A stretch of 64,000 nucleotides of DNA from Paralithodes platypus (Eukaryota; Arthropoda; Malacostraca; Decapoda; Lithodidae), in the NCBI GenBank assembly GCA_032716605.1, contig CM064506.1, forward strand, positions 20,487,794 through 20,551,793, in the 5' to 3' direction. This document shows, piece after piece, positions 48,966 through 61,085 of this stretch. A program made the translations under genes and the position numbers. A model generated the notes under the pieces. That model worked only from the letters and a program-made list of their open reading frames with translations. It did no database searches and was not told the origin of the DNA. How positions within the stretch are numbered: the stretch's first letter is position 1; each line of letters starts with the position of its first letter.

Positions 48966-51470
48966 CCCCCCCCCCCATCAATATACCCATATAACCCATA
49001 GCACAGCATGTTGCCCTAGAACAGCCCTCTGCGTAGCCCCATAATATCAATATACCTATAATAAACCCATAGCACAGCATGTTGCCCTAGAACAGCCCTC
49101 TGCGCACCCCCCACAATATTAATATACCTATATAACCCATAGCACAGCATGTTGCTCTAGAACAGCCCTCTGCGCAACCCTCACAATATTAATATACCTA
49201 TATAACCCATAGCACAGCATGTTGCTCTAGAACAGCCCTCTGCGCACCCCCCACAATATTAATATACCCATATAACCCATAGCACAGCATGTTGCTCTAG
49301 AACAGCCCTCTGCGCACCCCCCACAATATCAATATACCTATATAACCCATAGCACAGCATGTTGCTCTAGAACAGCCCTCTGCGCACCCCCCACAATATT
49401 AATATACCCATATAACCCATAGCACAGCATGTTGCCCTAGAACAGCCCTCTGCGTAGCCCCCACAATATCAATATACCCATATAACCCATCACACAGCAT
49501 GTTGCCCTAGAACAGCCCTCTGCGTAGCCCCCCTCCTATCAATATACCCATATAACCCATAGCACAGCATGTTGCCCTAGAACAGCCCTCTGCGTAGCCC
49601 CCCCACCCCCCTATCAATATACCAATATAACCAATAGCACAGCATGTTCCCCTAGAACAGCCCTCTGCGTAGCCCCCACAATATCAATATACCCATATAA
49701 CCCATAGCACAGCATGTTGCCCTAGAACTGCCCTCTGCGTAGCCCCCACAATATCAATATACCCATATAACCCATAGCAAAGCATGTTACCCTAGAACAG
49801 CCCTCTGCGTAGCCCCCCTCCAATCAATATACCCATATAACCCATAGCACAGCATGTTGCCCTAGAACAGCCCTCTGCGTAGCCCCCCTCCTATCAATAT
49901 ACCCATATAACCCATAGCACAGCATGTTGCTCTAGAACATCCCTCTGCGCACCCCCCACAATATCAATATACCCATATAACTCATAGCACAGCATGTTGC
50001 TCTAGAACAGCCCTCTGCATAGCCCCCCTCCTATCAATATACCCATATAACCCATAGCACAGCATGTTGTCCTAGAACAGCCCTCTGCGTAGCCCCCCCT
50101 CCCTATCAATATACCCATATAACCCATAGCACAGCATGTTGCTCTAGAACAGCCCTCTGCATAGCCCCCCTCCTATCAATATACCCATATAACCCATAGC
50201 ACAGCATGTTGTCCTAGAACAGCCCTCTGCGTAGCCCCCCCTCCCTATCAATATACCCATATAACCCATAGCACAGCATGTTGCTCTAGAACAGCCCTCT
50301 GCGCACCCCCCACAGTATCAATATACCCATATAACCCATAGCACAGCATGTTGCTCTAGAACAGCCCTCTGCGCACCCCCCACAGTATCAATATACCCAT
50401 ATAACCCATAGCACAGCATGTTGCTCTAGAACAGCCCTCTGCGCACCCCCCACAGTATCAATATACCCATATAACCCATAGCACAGCATGTTGCTCTAGA
50501 ACAGCCCTCTGCATAGCCCCCCTCCTATTAATATACCCATATAACCCATAGAACAGCCCTCTGCGTAGCCCCCACAATATCAATATACCTATATAACCCA
50601 TAGCACAGCATGTTGCCCTAGAACAGCCCTCTGCGTAGCCCCCCTTCCTATCAATATACCTATATAACCCATAGCACAGCATGTTGCTCTAGAACAGCCC
50701 TCTGCAGAACCCCCACAATATCAATATACCTATATAACCCATAGCACAGCATGTTGCCCTAGAACAGCCCTCTGCGTAGCCCCCCCTCTTATCAATATAC
50801 CCATAAAACCCATAGCACAGCATGTTGCCCTAGAACAGCCCTCTGCGTAGCCCCCCTCCTATCAATATACCTATATAACCCATAGCACAGCATGTTGCTC
50901 TAGAACAGCCCTCTGCGTAGCCCCCCTCCTATCAATATACCCATAAAACCCATAGCACAGCATGTTGCTCTAGAACAGCCCTCTGCGTAGCCCCCCCTCC
51001 TATCAATATACCCATATAACCCATAGCACAGCATGTTGCTCTAGAACAGCCCTCTGCGTAGCCCCCACAATATAAATATACCTATATAACCCATAGCACA
51101 GCATGTTGCTCTAGAACAGCCCTCTGCGCACCCCCCACAATATCAATATACCCATATAACCCATAGCACAGCATGTTGCCCTAGAACAGCCCTCTGCGTA
51201 GCCCCCACAATATCAATATACCCATATAACCCATCACACAGCATGTTGCACTAGAACAGCCCTCTGCGTAGCCCCCCTCCTATCAATATACCCATATAAC
51301 CCATCACACAGCATGTTTCCCCCCCCCCCCTATCAATATACCCATATAACCCATAGCACAGCATGTTGCTCTAGAACAGCCCTCTGCGTAGCCCCCCTCC
51401 TATCAATATACCCATATAACCCATCACACAGCATGTTGCCCGAGTACAGCCCTCTGGGTAGACCCCCCCC
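48955..51470 (+). repeat. ~70-bp satellite, about 35 units
   Basis: Unit: TATCAATATACCCATATAAC, CCATAGCACAGCATGTTGC, CCTAGAACAGCCCTCTGCG followed by either TAGCCCCCCTCC or CACCCCCCACAA. The two unit types are interspersed in short runs, indicating unequal exchange of mixed blocks. C-runs vary in length. No coding potential. Confidence 0.95.
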
Positions 51471-51529
51471 CCCCTCCCCCCACCCCCAGTGGAATAAACT
51501 GTAATACTAAACATTAAACAAAATTAAAA

Positions 51530-52530
51530 TAAAATCTACGGGGAAGCACTACCTTTCTCGCAAAACCAAACGAATATCGCCTCGGGCAGTATTGTGACGT
51601 CAGAAAAACTTACAAAGTTTCAGCCAATCAGAAGCCAGCAACTTTTTCCAGGGGTCTAGAATTCATACGCTATGGCCTAAGGTAGACAGGTGGGGTTCAT
51701 CCTACTCGCGCCATAATTTGCTCTGCTCTCTGTGGGTTCGGTCAAGGATTGGCTAGTCTGTCGAAAATATGAGTTCGTAAAGTCATATAATTCTACGGGA
51801 GGAGCACTACCTTTCTTGCACAACCAGACACATATTGCCTCGGGCAGTACGATGACGTCAGACAAAACTTTCAATCTTCAGCCAATCAGAAGCCAGCAAC
51901 TTTTTCCAGGGGTCTAAAATTCATACGCTATGGCCTCTAGGGTGGACGTTTGGTTCATCCTACTCGCGCCAGAACTTGCTCTGCTCTCTGTGGGTTCAGT
52001 AAAAATAGGAGTTCGTCAAGGGTCACTAAAGTTGCATATAATTCTACGGAAGAAGCACAGCCATTCTCGCACAACCAAACGAATATCGCCTCGGGCAGTA
52101 TTGTGACGTCAGAAAAACTTGCAAAGTTTCAGCCAATCAGAAGCCACCAACTTTTTCAGGGGATTAGAATTCATACGCTATGGCCTCTCGGGTGGATGTT
52201 TGGGTTCATCCTACTCGCGCCATAACTTGCTCAGCTCTCTGTGGGGTCGGTCAAGGGCTGGCTAGTCTGTCGAAAATATGAGTTCGTAAAACCAGACAAA
52301 TATCGCCTCGGGCAGTATGATGACGTCAGACAAAACTTTCAATCTTCAACCAATCAGAAGCGAGCAACTTTTTTTCAAGAGTCTAAAATTCATACCCTAC
52401 GGCCTCTCGGGTAGACGTGGAGCGGGGGGGAGGGGGGGGGGGGGGTGTTCATCCTACTCGCGCCATAACTTGCTCAGCTCTCTGGGGGGTCGGTCACGGC
52501 TTGGGTAGTTTGTCGAGAATATTAGTTCGT
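51530..52530 (+). repeat. Four tandem ~250-bp units with CRE and CCAAT boxes
   Basis: Units start near TCTACGGGGGAAGCACTACC and contain CGCCTCGGGCAGTATNRTGACGTCAG, then CAGCCAATCAGAAGCC, TCTAGAATTCATACGCTATGG, CATCCTACTCGCGCCATAAC and CGAAAATATGAGTTCGTAAA. TGACGTCA at 51595, 51853, 52104 and 52321; CCAAT 20-30 bases downstream at 51624, 51882, 52133 and 52350. No open frame. Confidence 0.85.
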
Positions 52531-53136
52531 AAGGGGTAACTAATGTGTTCGTAATAAAATAGCCGTATGGAGGTATATTGGTGGTAATTAACCTTTAATT
52601 ATACGGATAGAAAGGTAAATCACTGTTAATATAGCCGATGATTCTATACACCTTATAAATTTGGACGCCATCTTGTTTCCAACTCGCCGCCATCTTGTAA
52701 ACCTTTTCAGTATTTTTGTTTTGTTTGTGGACGCTTTATTCCTAGGTTGTTCTGGCTAACATTAGACGATTTTACGCCGCTTCTTAAGGGCCTCTAAGAA
52801 TCAAAAGGTTATGAAAAAGGGCTATTAAGATCTTTGGGTATAATATATTTTGAGTGATTTAACTATCTAACTGGTCTAAGATGGGTTTATTACGGCCAAT
52901 ATATCTTGTTAAGGGTAGGTTGTCATGGGCACTTTATCGACCCTTTACATACCCATATATTTTGTTATTATTATTATTATTATTATTAGTAACCCTTTTA
53001 CTTCCACACATCCTTCTTAAACTGCACACAATCGTCTAAATGTAGCACAAAAAAAACAGAAAAAAAGACGTCCTCGGTACGGAAAGGGTTAATTGGGTAG
53101 TTAATTATGGACACGTTAAATGCCCTTCCATACCCT

Positions 53137-53350
53137 TAACCCTTTGAGTACCAGCGACGTGTGTTATCTTTTAGTCTAGCTATAATTAGACGATATTATG
53201 CAGCTTAGGAAGGATCTGTGGTAGTTTAAGGGGTTGATTGAGATAATATGAAGCATTATTATTGCTAGAGGTACTTCCTAAGCTGAATAAAATTGCCTGA
53301 TAGGTGCCAGAATTGGATGAAAAGGACGTCCCTGGTACTGAATGGGTTAG
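53137..53350. mobile_element. R2 foldback MITE, reference copy
   Basis: Inverted ends TTAACCCTTTGAGTACCAGC and GTCCCTGGTACTGAATGGGTTA (24 bp). Inside is a second inverted pair: ATTAGACGAT..CAGCTTAGGAAGGA and TACTTCCTAAGCTGAATAAA. The family recurs, often with only one arm, at 6040, 45955, 48190, 48660, 52760, 54695, 54835, 54945, 56005, 57680-57870, 58555, 60165 and 63585. Confidence 0.65.
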
Positions 53351-53399
53351 TGATATGAGAGTATACTTATTAGTGATCTATATAGTCATTTGTTTTAGG

Positions 53400-53590
53400 T
53401 AGGATGGGACAATATTAAGGGAGTGGGGGGGTTTTCTGGGCCCTCTTCTCCATCTTTAGTCCCATTGGTTTTGAGATTTTCAGACGTTCGCCCCATTAGT
53501 TTGGTGATATTAAGACCTTTCGCTCTAATTCTTTGTACATGTTAAGACCTTTCGTGCCGATTTTTAAGGGCGAGGTTTGGAAATATAACA
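53400..53590 (+). repeat. R1 repeat, partial
   Basis: Modules GTTCGCCCCATTAGTTTGGTG, TAAGACCTTTCGCTC, TAAGACCTTTCGTGCC in plus orientation. Confidence 0.55.
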
Positions 53591-54076
53591 AAAACGCTCA
53601 AGAAGTTATGAATTAATAAATAGAGCTAAATTATCCTTACAGACATTTTAATTAATTAATTACATTTATAATGTTAATTCAGTGTGTGTGATTTTGTGTT
53701 TTGTTTTGTTTGAGGTGTTGTGATGTCCATGTTCGGGCTCTGTCTCGGCTCGGCCACCCCCATAAAAAAAAAAAAAAAAAACGGGGTAAACGCCAGAGTA
53801 CATACATACATACATACATACATACAATTTAGTATACACAATCAAATTTTGTTTTAGGCTACCCTTCTTAATCTGAAATGCGTAATCGAATCTTGAAAGG
53901 GTTATTTGAAAGTAGACCTAAATTGAATGATCTTATTAATCCTAATGTTTACTGTATAATATATTATTGTAGGCCTATGTAAAGCACAAATATTATGTGA
54001 TGTAAATATATATGTGTGGAAAAAGTGTGTTAGTAATTTCAGTAATATATAACTAATGAATCAACTTGTGTTTCAG

Positions 54077-54224
54077 ATTCGTGTGTTTTGAAGCCGAGCC
54101 TGTGTTCATGGATAGGGTCTCTAGATTAACAGAGTCCGTAGTCGTAGAAGTTCCGGCCGCCATCTTGATTCCATACTCACTTCCTGCCAAGCACTCTTTT
54201 CAGTCAGGATACATTGATGGATAG
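54077..54224 (+). other. Exon-like open stretch
   Basis: Acceptor GTGTTTCAG followed by 49 codons in one frame: FVCFEAEPVFMDRVSRLTES, then VVVEVPAAILIPYSL and a stop at TAG 54222. No family recognised; could be a terminal exon of an unknown gene or chance. Confidence 0.25.
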
Positions 54225-54694
54225 GAATAGAGAAATAAGTATCAATGTTAATATAATAAACATCATATGCTCAATAATGAAGCTTATAAATAATGGCGAG
54301 GTATATTATACGGCGTGAGTTGGAGTCAAGATGGTGGTCGAATGTCAAGTTGTGTACTATGTTAATATATGCTACCCTAGTTTTGGTGGGCGGGGCAAGG
54401 CGAAAGGGTAATTATGCAACTGTAATTTAATTATACAAGGCACAGTGTTTAATAAGGCCATTAACAACATCACTAATATGCTTTTAATATACAATAGTAT
54501 ATTGCTAAGTAGGTCAATTAGGCAATAGTTTGAAATGGGATTGATAATTACTGGTTTTTATTGTATAATTGGCAACTCTTCTACAGTACATAGCAACTAT
54601 GAAGAACATGGTGAGGGTAGTCTGCCTGTAGTAAATGGAAATAGTCTACGGAAAATGTACTCCTATCTTCGCCTATTACTATTACTACTAAAAG

Positions 54695-55090
54695 TTATCA
54701 TTTACGGGCATATACTAGATGATTTTATTCGGCTTCGGAAAGACCCGCTTAAGATCTACAGGCCCTTCCTAAGCTGAATAATATTGCCCAATGAAAGCCA
54801 AAATGTAATAAAAATAATGGGGTTTCTATTCTTAACCCTTTTTAGTTTAGGCGACGTCTTTTGTTATCATAGTTACATTTAGAGGATTTTATGAAGCTTA
54901 GGAAGGACCTGTGAGAGTTAACCCTTGCTGTACCGATGACGGGTTTTTTTTTAAATTTGGTGTCGGCTACAGTAGACGATTTTATGAAGCTTAGGAAGGA
55001 TCTGGGGTGGTTAAAAGGGTTAATTGAGATCATGTGTAGCGTTTTAATTGAGGTCCTTCCTAAGCTGAATAAAATCGTCTAATTAGGTGC
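54695..55090. mobile_element. Three R2 foldback copies
   Basis: 54695-54810, 54835-54910 (one arm) and 54945-55085 (both arms: TACAGTAGACGATTTTATGAA and TTCCTAAGCTGAATAAAATC). Confidence 0.55.
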
Positions 55091-55314
55091 TTTGTTTATA
55101 TATTTAGTTAATTTATTTGATGTAGCTTTGTAGGCCTATATATCCATTATTAATTTTAGCTTAATTAAAAACAATTGTCATATATTTTATTACATTCGTG
55201 TATGATGTATTTATGCATATGAATAAAGATGAATTTATTACAACCTATTTCCCTAACCTTAACCATTCAGTAGTGTAGACACAGGCAACTAGTGCTTGGT
55301 AATATATTAAAGGG

Positions 55315-55610
55315 CAAGAAGGGTTTTTTCTTAAATCCCTTCTTCCTCATGTTTAGCCCCATTAATTTTGAGATTACAAAACGTTCGCCCCATTAGTTTG
55401 GCGATTTTAAGACCTTTCGCCCCATTCATTTGCCAATATTAAGACCTATCGTGCCATTTAGGTGTCTATTTTTCTTGGCGAGCGATAGCTAGTCTATAAT
55501 TTATGAGGGTTTCGGATGGTAGCTTACATTTCTCTACCGAAAAACGTAAAGAATAACATACTCTTTCAACTATGGGGGAGGCACTCGCTATAGGTAGTTC
55601 TGCCTTTTGT
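55315..55610 (+). repeat. R1 repeat, near full length
   Basis: CTCATGTTTAGCCCCATTAA, four modules, GGCGAGCGATAGCTAGTCTA, CTACCGAAAAACGTA; poorer in the final part. Confidence 0.65.
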
Positions 55611-55814
55611 CTCCCTCAATCACATAGAAAAAAAATACAATGATATGTAAACAATAAAAGTATAATTTTGTCAATATATTTAATTTATGGTTAGTGTACA
55701 TTCAAACTGAGAACAGTTTGTTTAATATGGTATACCTATACATAGAAATTAATAAGCTAGTGTCCCCAAAATGGCGACCGGATGAGAAGTTGTCCGATTT
55801 CTCCCGTCATCGAA

Positions 55815-55882
55815 GGGGGGGGGGGGGGTGGGGTTGATGAGAAGGGGGGTTGAGTGGGGGTTGGGGGGTTGGGGGGGGGATG
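55815..55882 (+). repeat. G-run tract with G-quadruplex potential
   Basis: Six or more runs of 4-14 G separated by short TGG/TTGAGT spacers. A further 16-G run is at 61159-61176. Confidence 0.7.
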
Positions 55883-56004
55883 GATGTCTCTCCTTGTAAC
55901 TCGAGACAAGGGCTGAGTGGAGGCAGGTTCTAGAGCCCAAGGGAGGCAGGTTAGATCGCTGCTCTCCCACTCTCTACGCTATATATATATTTTTTTTTAC
56001 TTGA

Positions 56005-56150
56005 TATAAGCTTCATTTAGACGATTTTATGAGGCTTAGGAAGGCTATGTGGCAGCTAAAAGGATTAAGTGACATATTTCGTAGCCTTTGAATAGATAGA
56101 CGTCCTTCCTCAGCTGAATAGAATCGTCTAATAGTTTCCAGAATATTATG
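56005..56150. mobile_element. R2 foldback MITE
   Basis: TTAGACGATTTTATGAGGCTT and CTTCCTCAGCTGAATAGAAT arms. Confidence 0.55.
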
Positions 56151-56254
56151 AAAAGGCCCTCTATAATCGCATACATCACATTAAGCTATAGTAGTATACA
56201 GATAGCCCATAAGAAACTCTTATTCACACCTATATTGAATTATAGCGTCTCTAC

Positions 56255-56433
56255 AATAGCATACATTATAGGGCGATTCCTTCGTGGCCATCCCCTCGGG
56301 GATCTAGGCGTTCATGGGGGGATCGAGGGCTCTAATGCGTGGCAAATTTTTTTTTTTTTTTTTTTTTTTAGGACACGAGAGCATTGATAAAGGTGCATAC
56401 AAATCTCGGGTACTTTAAGTCCACTTGGCATAG

Positions 56434-56475
<42 letters not shown>

Positions 56476-56480
56476 AAGGA
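56255..56480 (+). repeat. RTE 3'-end scrap, poly-T and (CT)n
   Basis: CGTGGCCATCCCCTCGGGGA (56283-56302) is the RTE-like 3' terminus; then a T-run (56347-56369) and (CT)n at 56432-56471. Confidence 0.5.
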
Positions 56481-57329
56481 AATACGACGACAACCATTAA
56501 ATATTCACAAAATATGTATGTTAGAATTGTCAAACTTATACCAAAAGATAGAGGATACAAATACGCATAATTTATATTAAGTAAATTTTATTCAGAAATG
56601 TATAGTTAGGGAGATATTGACGATTTTGTGAGTGAAATTCTCGATCATCTGTCACCCAATAGCTGCCATCAACCACCAGCAATACAACCGAGGTTATAAG
56701 CTCTCAATTTTCGCCTGAATCGATCATTTTGTTCCCGGTCGTCCAGCTTTAAGGAGGTAAGTCTCGTGTGCTCCCATTTTCCCCCATTGTTTCTCCTGAA
56801 AATAGAATAAATTAAGGTGTAATAGCTAAATAACGTGACTTATTTACCACCAGACCCGAATTTGTGGACAAGAGCTTGTCGTTTTCCCATAATACTTCAT
56901 ACGTTTGCATTAAATAAGGCCAGAAATGTGATGGAAAAAGCCGGCAGGTTTGACGAACATTCTGGAAGCCGGCACTTGATTGTTCGCTCAGTTCTACCTC
57001 CTTAACCCTTTCAATAAAACCATATGTCTCAATAGTATGGCGATCACTAGTAGATTTGATTCATTTAGGAAGAAATTGAGATCCAGATTATAAATTGATG
57101 GCATAAACTTAGGCTATATTCCCATGTGACTTTTCTAAACGGAATTGGGCTAAGTATTTTTTAACCTGAATATAATTTATATATTGATTAATTACCTATT
57201 AACCCACGAGTAATAGATGCCTTAATGATAACATGGAGGATTTAGTTAGAATATTTGAATTGGATTTTGAAAACTTAGGCAAACTAGCGAATCGAAGCCG
57301 GCTGACTGGACGCCTCGTGGTTATTTATC

Positions 57330-57640
57330 ATTAAGGGAAGAGGGTAGTTTTTATGGAACCCCTTCTCCCTCATGTTTAGCCCCATTGCTTTTGAGATACG
57401 TTCGCCCCATTAGTTTGGAAATTTGAAGAACTTTCGCTCTTTTTTTTCAACATTAAGACCTTTCGTGCCATTTAGGTGTCAATTTCTTTCCTGGCGAGCG
57501 AGAGCAAGCCTGCAATTTAGGAGGAATCGGCCTTCGGCCTGGACATTTTTATACCGAAAAATGTACAAATATATCTTGGAAGGGGGTATAGGGGGTGTAC
57601 TTTTAAGCTTGGAGGTCTAGCGAGGAAAATAAAACATCAA
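57330..57640 (+). repeat. R1 repeat, near full length
   Basis: Contains all parts including GGCCTTCGGCCTGGACATTT and TATACCGAAAAATGTACAAA and ends GGAGGTCTAGCGAGGAAAAT. Confidence 0.68.
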
Positions 57641-57884
57641 TGAATATAATTATAAATTAATAGACCAACAAAATGGCCACCGTCCCCTTAACCCTTTGAA
57701 CATTATGACCCATTTTATCACCTGGCTATCATTAGACGATTTTATAAAGCTTAGTTATTTTAACTTTTATTCTGGCTACTGTTTGACGATTTTATTCAGT
57801 TTAAAAAGGGCCTCCAGCAATTAACAGGCTTCCAATTATCTCGTTTAACGCTTTTTACTACCACATATCCTTCTGAAGGGTGAT

Positions 57885-58090
57885 GGTTCACTTTTTGGGC
57901 AATTTTTGCATGTATTCATTATTTTTCTAGTTTCCTCCCTAGGCTCCCATCAAATTAAGAAAAAAAGAACGTCCATTAGATCCCCCTTCTAAATTAAATT
58001 TTACATTTTTCGGTAGAAAAATATCCCGGCTGAAGGCCGGTTCTTCCAACATTACAGGCTCACTATCGTTCGCCAGTGAAAAAATAGGGT
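57885..58090 (-). repeat. R1 repeat, 5' half
   Basis: TAGTTTCCTCCCTAGGCTCC through GGCTCACTATCGTTCGCCAG; modules missing. Preceded by an R2 arm and a 21-base block shared with 59030 (CACTTTTTGGGC..TTTTTGCATG), so the two copies share flanks and may be a segmental duplication. Confidence 0.6.
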
Positions 58091-58799
58091 AATACTGATT
58101 TTTAGCACCAACAGTTACCTCATATACCTTTGTATGCCCATTAGATCCGGTAGAGCATATACATCATTGATATATATGCCATTAAGAGCAGAAATTTATT
58201 ATAAGGGAGATCTATAAGAAAACAAGATAAATATTTACCTATGGTCCCGTTAAAATATCCTCAAGTAACCTATCAAAAACTGTTCAGGGGACTGGTTAGA
58301 ACTTGTAGGATGTTTAATTGAAGTGCGGAAATCAGTATTTACTGAGAAATAAGTCTTAAAATGCGCTATGGGTCACCCAGGGTCCCTGCCCTCTCTTTCC
58401 CAGGTAATGTTATGTTATGTTAGATTATATTAGGGTTAGGTTAGGTTAATCTAATCTAATTTCACACAACCAAAATTACTGACTAAAATCGCTGTTGGTG
58501 CTAAAAGTCAGGTTTACCGGAAAAAGGGTTACGTGAGGATAGTTCGAAACCTGTTAGTTGCTGGAGGCCCTTTTAAAACTGCATAAAATCGTCTAATGGA
58601 AGCCAGAATGTTTATAAAGACGTCGCCGATACAGACATGGTTATGGATTACTTCTTGTCAGTGCATTTAGCTCTCTCGATCAACCTGATTAGTATATTTT
58701 GAAAGATGGATTATTTTTAGGCTTTAAAGTTTATTTTCGACACTTAAATCTAAAGGTAGGCCTACTATTCTTATGCATTAATTCAACCAGATTGGTAAG

Positions 58800-58990
58800 A
58801 TAAGGAGTTTCACCCCATTAGTATGGCGATAATAAGACCCTTCACTCAATTCAGGTGTCTATTTTAGTCTGCGCGAGCGATACCAAGCTTGTAACTTGGA
58901 AGAAATCGCCCGTCAGCCGGGATATTTTCCTCTCGAAAAATATACAAATTTAGCTTTGAGGGGAGTCTGGGTGGGCAGTTAGTTAACAGG
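58800..58990 (+). repeat. R1 repeat, partial
   Basis: TTTCACCCCATTAGTATGGC, GCGCGAGCGATACCAAGCTT, diverged. Confidence 0.5.
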
Positions 58991-59029
58991 ACGTCGCCGG
59001 TACAGAAGGGGTTAAGGGGGATTGGTTCA

Positions 59030-59380
59030 CTTTTTGGGCGATTTTTGCATGTATTCATTATTTTTCTAGTTTCCTCCCTAGACCTCCATCAAATTTAAAA
59101 AAAACATCCATTAGATCTAGATTAATTTGTACATTTTTCGGTAGAAAAATTTCCCGGCCGAAGGCCGATTCTTAAAACATTATAGGCTCACTATCGTTCG
59201 CCAGGGAAAAAAATAAACACCTAAATAGCACGAAAGGTCTAAATATTGACTAATAAATGGGGCGAAAGGTCTTAAAATCGACTAACTAATGGGGCAAACA
59301 TCTTACCATCTGAAAACTAATGGGGCTAAACATGAGGGAGAAACTGACCCAGAAAACCGGCCCACACACCCTTAAAACAG
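59030..59380 (-). repeat. R1 repeat, full length
   Basis: One of the best copies: TTCCTCCCTAGACCTCCATC to AAACATGAGGGAGAAACTG with hairpin CGGCCGAAGGCCG at 59156-59168. Confidence 0.68.
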
Positions 59381-59564
59381 ACTATGGATCACTTCTTGCT
59401 GGTGCATTGAAGTCTTCTAATCCATCTATTTGGTTTAGCATGGCTTTGACGGTTTCAGGGTTTCAAAATGGTGTTATAATAGACATATATGGAAGTACTA
59501 TGAATCTAATTCATATATTTAACATATTTCTCTACCAAATCTTTGTAATAGCTGTTTAAGGGGT

Positions 59565-59860
59565 GGTTTTTAGCTTGTTCCCTAGACCTTCATCAAGCTT
59601 AAAAATAAACTCCCTGGACGCCCTTTCAAGATAGAATTTTACATTTTTCGGTAGAAAAATGGCCCGGCCAAAGGCCGGTTCCTGTTAAATTAGGCTCACT
59701 ATCGCTCGCCAGTAGAGAATCGACCCTAAATGGCACGAAAGGTCTTGATATTGATGTAAAAATGGGACGAAAGGTTTTAAAATCGACAAATTAATGGGGT
59801 GAACGTCTTAAACTCTTTAAAACTAATGGAGCTAAACATGAAGGGGCCCAGAAAGAGGAT
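59565..59860 (-). repeat. R1 repeat, full length
   Basis: CCTAGACCTTCATCAAGCTT, CGGCCAAAGGCCGG hairpin, four modules. Confidence 0.65.
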
Positions 59861-60164
59861 CTTTCCAATATAATCGTCTAACAGCAGCAAACAGTTAACA
59901 GCAGAAAACAGTTAAAAAACGCCGGTACAGAAGGGTTTAAGGCGTCACACGAACGGGGTTTTTTTCCAAGCAATTTCGATTATAATTTTGTTCTTTATAC
60001 TATGAGGCTCTCTCGCAATGAACCGATATTAAATCGAAGGTGGATAATGTTCTCTACTTTAAATTTTATGATGGTATATTTTGAAACTGCCACAGTACAA
60101 ATTGTCTGTAAATATTGACTGAACATCGCTTGTGATACCACCTTAACCCTTCCAATATTGACGC

Positions 60165-60290
60165 ATTTTGACAGTGGCTATTAGACGATTTTATTCAGCT
60201 TAGGAAGGAATTTTGGGAGATTTTACCCCTGATACCTAGAGATCCTTGCTAAACTACTTAAATTCGTCTACTGATAGCCATCATAATAAT
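60165..60290. mobile_element. R2 foldback MITE
   Basis: GGCTATTAGACGATTTTATT left arm and TAAATTCGTCTACTGATAGCC right arm. Confidence 0.55.
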
Positions 60291-60344
60291 CATGATTATA
60301 ATTGTAATAGTTTGTAAGTGCTAAGTAATAATAATTATAAATTC

Positions 60345-60485
60345 TTATCACCAACCCACCAATTAACTTACAAATAAACCTAATTAATGCAATCAATGAA
60401 TCTAATGAATACATGTGGTACTCCAAGGATTCGAACCTAGGATACTCACACCGAAATTCCGCGCACTAACCATTACTACTAAAAA
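60345..60485 (-). mobile_element. SINE-A, inverted
   Basis: AAGGATTCGAACCTAGGATA (inverted B-box), CACACCGAAATTCCGCGCAC, ACCAACCCACCAATTAACTT. Confidence 0.6.
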
Positions 60486-60635
60486 TGACACAAACAATAT
60501 TAATGTGATTTTTTCTTTCTTTGCAGATGGAGTGATTAAGCCTCGAACCCCGACCATTCTACCACCATCAAGATCCTTTCCTTTAATCCTAATCATCCTT
60601 TCCCACCACCACCTCCACCATTTTCCTCTCTACAC

Positions 60636-60775
60636 TGTAAAACTTGTGTTCAAATATAGCGAACATGATACACATAATGGGCGTTTGAATCGTTTGTGTG
60701 CTACCTTGAACACGAATTATTTGTAACCCTTGTGTATCAGTTTTGTTATATTTGAACACTGTGTTTTTCCAGTGT
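60636..60775. mobile_element. Small palindromic element
   Basis: ACACTGTAAAACTTGTGTTC and GAACACTGTGTTTTTCCAGTGT are inverted repeats about 140 bp apart; class unknown. The sequence before it (acceptor TTCTTTGCAG at 60526) is exon-like for ~100 bases (GVIKPRTPTILPPSRSFPLI) but not convincing. Confidence 0.5.
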
Positions 60776-60865
60776 ATCTTAACCTTCCCTTTTCCTAGTC
60801 ACCATTAAAACTACCTCCTTTCTACTAAAATCTGAATTAAACCTTAGATAGGAGTCCATATAAAG

Positions 60866-61085
60866 GTAAGATATTTAAATCTTCAAATTCTGTGTACATT
60901 ATATACTTGTGAATGCTATAATAAATGGTATATTATATTATTCTTTATGAAATATATATTCATGTGTTATAAATAAGATATTTAAATCCTCAAATTCTGT
61001 GTACATTATATACTTGTGAATGCTATAATAAATGATATATTATATTATTCTTTATGAAATATATATTCATGTGTTATAAATAATC
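60866..61085 (+). repeat. Tandem duplication, 2 x ~110 bp
   Basis: The block starting AAGATATTTAAATCTTCAAA is repeated at 60975 with only a few differences. Confidence 0.85.

Noticed and set aside
48955..51470. CRISPR-like array
   Set aside because: The whole ~70-bp unit repeats, there are no unique spacers, and the surrounding genome is eukaryotic.
52640..52720. GCCATCTTG motifs as YY1-type promoter sites
   Set aside because: The same motif is scattered through several intergenic places here without other promoter signs; too weak.
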